NCBI GenBank assembly: GCA_021816565.1
Contig: JAKAXN010000092.1
Location: 1 to 13,488, forward strand
Origin: Actinomycetes bacterium
GTDB lineage: Bacteria; Actinomycetota; Acidimicrobiia; Acidimicrobiales; Palsa-688
Direction of reading: 5' to 3'
DNA: 13,488 bases
Shown here: positions 13,484 to 13,488 of the stretch, in pieces
Layout: each line of letters begins with the position of its first letter
Position numbering within the stretch: the first letter of the stretch is position 1
Program-made: the position numbers and the translations under genes
The notes under the pieces: model-generated
Seen by the model: the letters and a program-made list of their open reading frames with translations, nothing else
Databases searched by the model: none
What the model was told of the DNA's origin: nothing

Positions 13484-13488
13484 TCGCC

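Noticed and set aside
1..13488. CRISPR arrays, tRNA/rRNA genes, insertion sequences, riboswitches, phage or plasmid signals
   Set aside because: No regularly spaced repeats, tRNA-like cloverleaf, transposase or terminal inverted repeat was noticed. Gaps between genes are too short for most such elements.

Overview
The window is very GC-rich (roughly three quarters G+C by eye), uses GTG starts alongside ATG, and is almost entirely coding. Genes abut or overlap by 1-10 bases. The mix of a TAP-like lipoprotein hydrolase, an unfused GlcD/GlcE/GlcF glycolate oxidase, a flavin/ETF module and TANNNT -10 boxes lying just upstream of start codons suggests a high-GC actinobacterium, perhaps Acidimicrobiia. 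No rRNA, tRNA, transposase, CRISPR array or origin was seen. The taxonomic guess is inference.

Region 1 (1-5617, + strand) is one compact operon. It holds the tail of an unknown upstream gene, a 653-residue 2,4-dienoyl-CoA-reductase/Old Yellow Enzyme type oxidoreductase (FMN, one 4Fe-4S cluster, FAD), an ETF alpha (FixB-like) subunit, a FixC-like flavoprotein, a FixX-like ferredoxin and an ETF beta (FixA-like) subunit. Read together this is a complete electron path: substrate to OYE-type dehydrogenase, to ETF alpha/beta, to FixC/FixX, to quinone (or, less certainly, a bifurcating FixABCX-type complex). The dehydrogenase and the divergent ETF pair look like the family versions found beside mycofactocin clusters. 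No mycofactocin biosynthesis gene lies in the window, so that link rests on recognition and should be tested in the upstream flank.

Region 2 (5642-11027, - strand) converges on region 1 across a GC-rich hairpin. In transcription order it encodes a secreted alpha/beta-hydrolase lipoprotein of the tripeptidyl-aminopeptidase type, then glcD, glcE and glcF (a membrane-associated 2-hydroxyacid oxidase, presumably glycolate), and last a 68-residue helical protein of unknown function starting one base after glcF.

Region 3 (11028-13488) starts with a 47-base divergent promoter region. A + strand pair follows: an M20 dipeptidase, probably translated from a leaderless mRNA, and a translationally coupled eight-cysteine protein. 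The window ends with a convergent 60-residue zinc-ribbon-like protein on the - strand. No gene-free stretch exceeds about 65 bases.

The strongest lead is the five-gene flavin/iron-sulfur module: a permuted fix-like gene order (B-C-X-A) fused to a dedicated OYE-type dehydrogenase whose usual catalytic tyrosine position appears to be serine.
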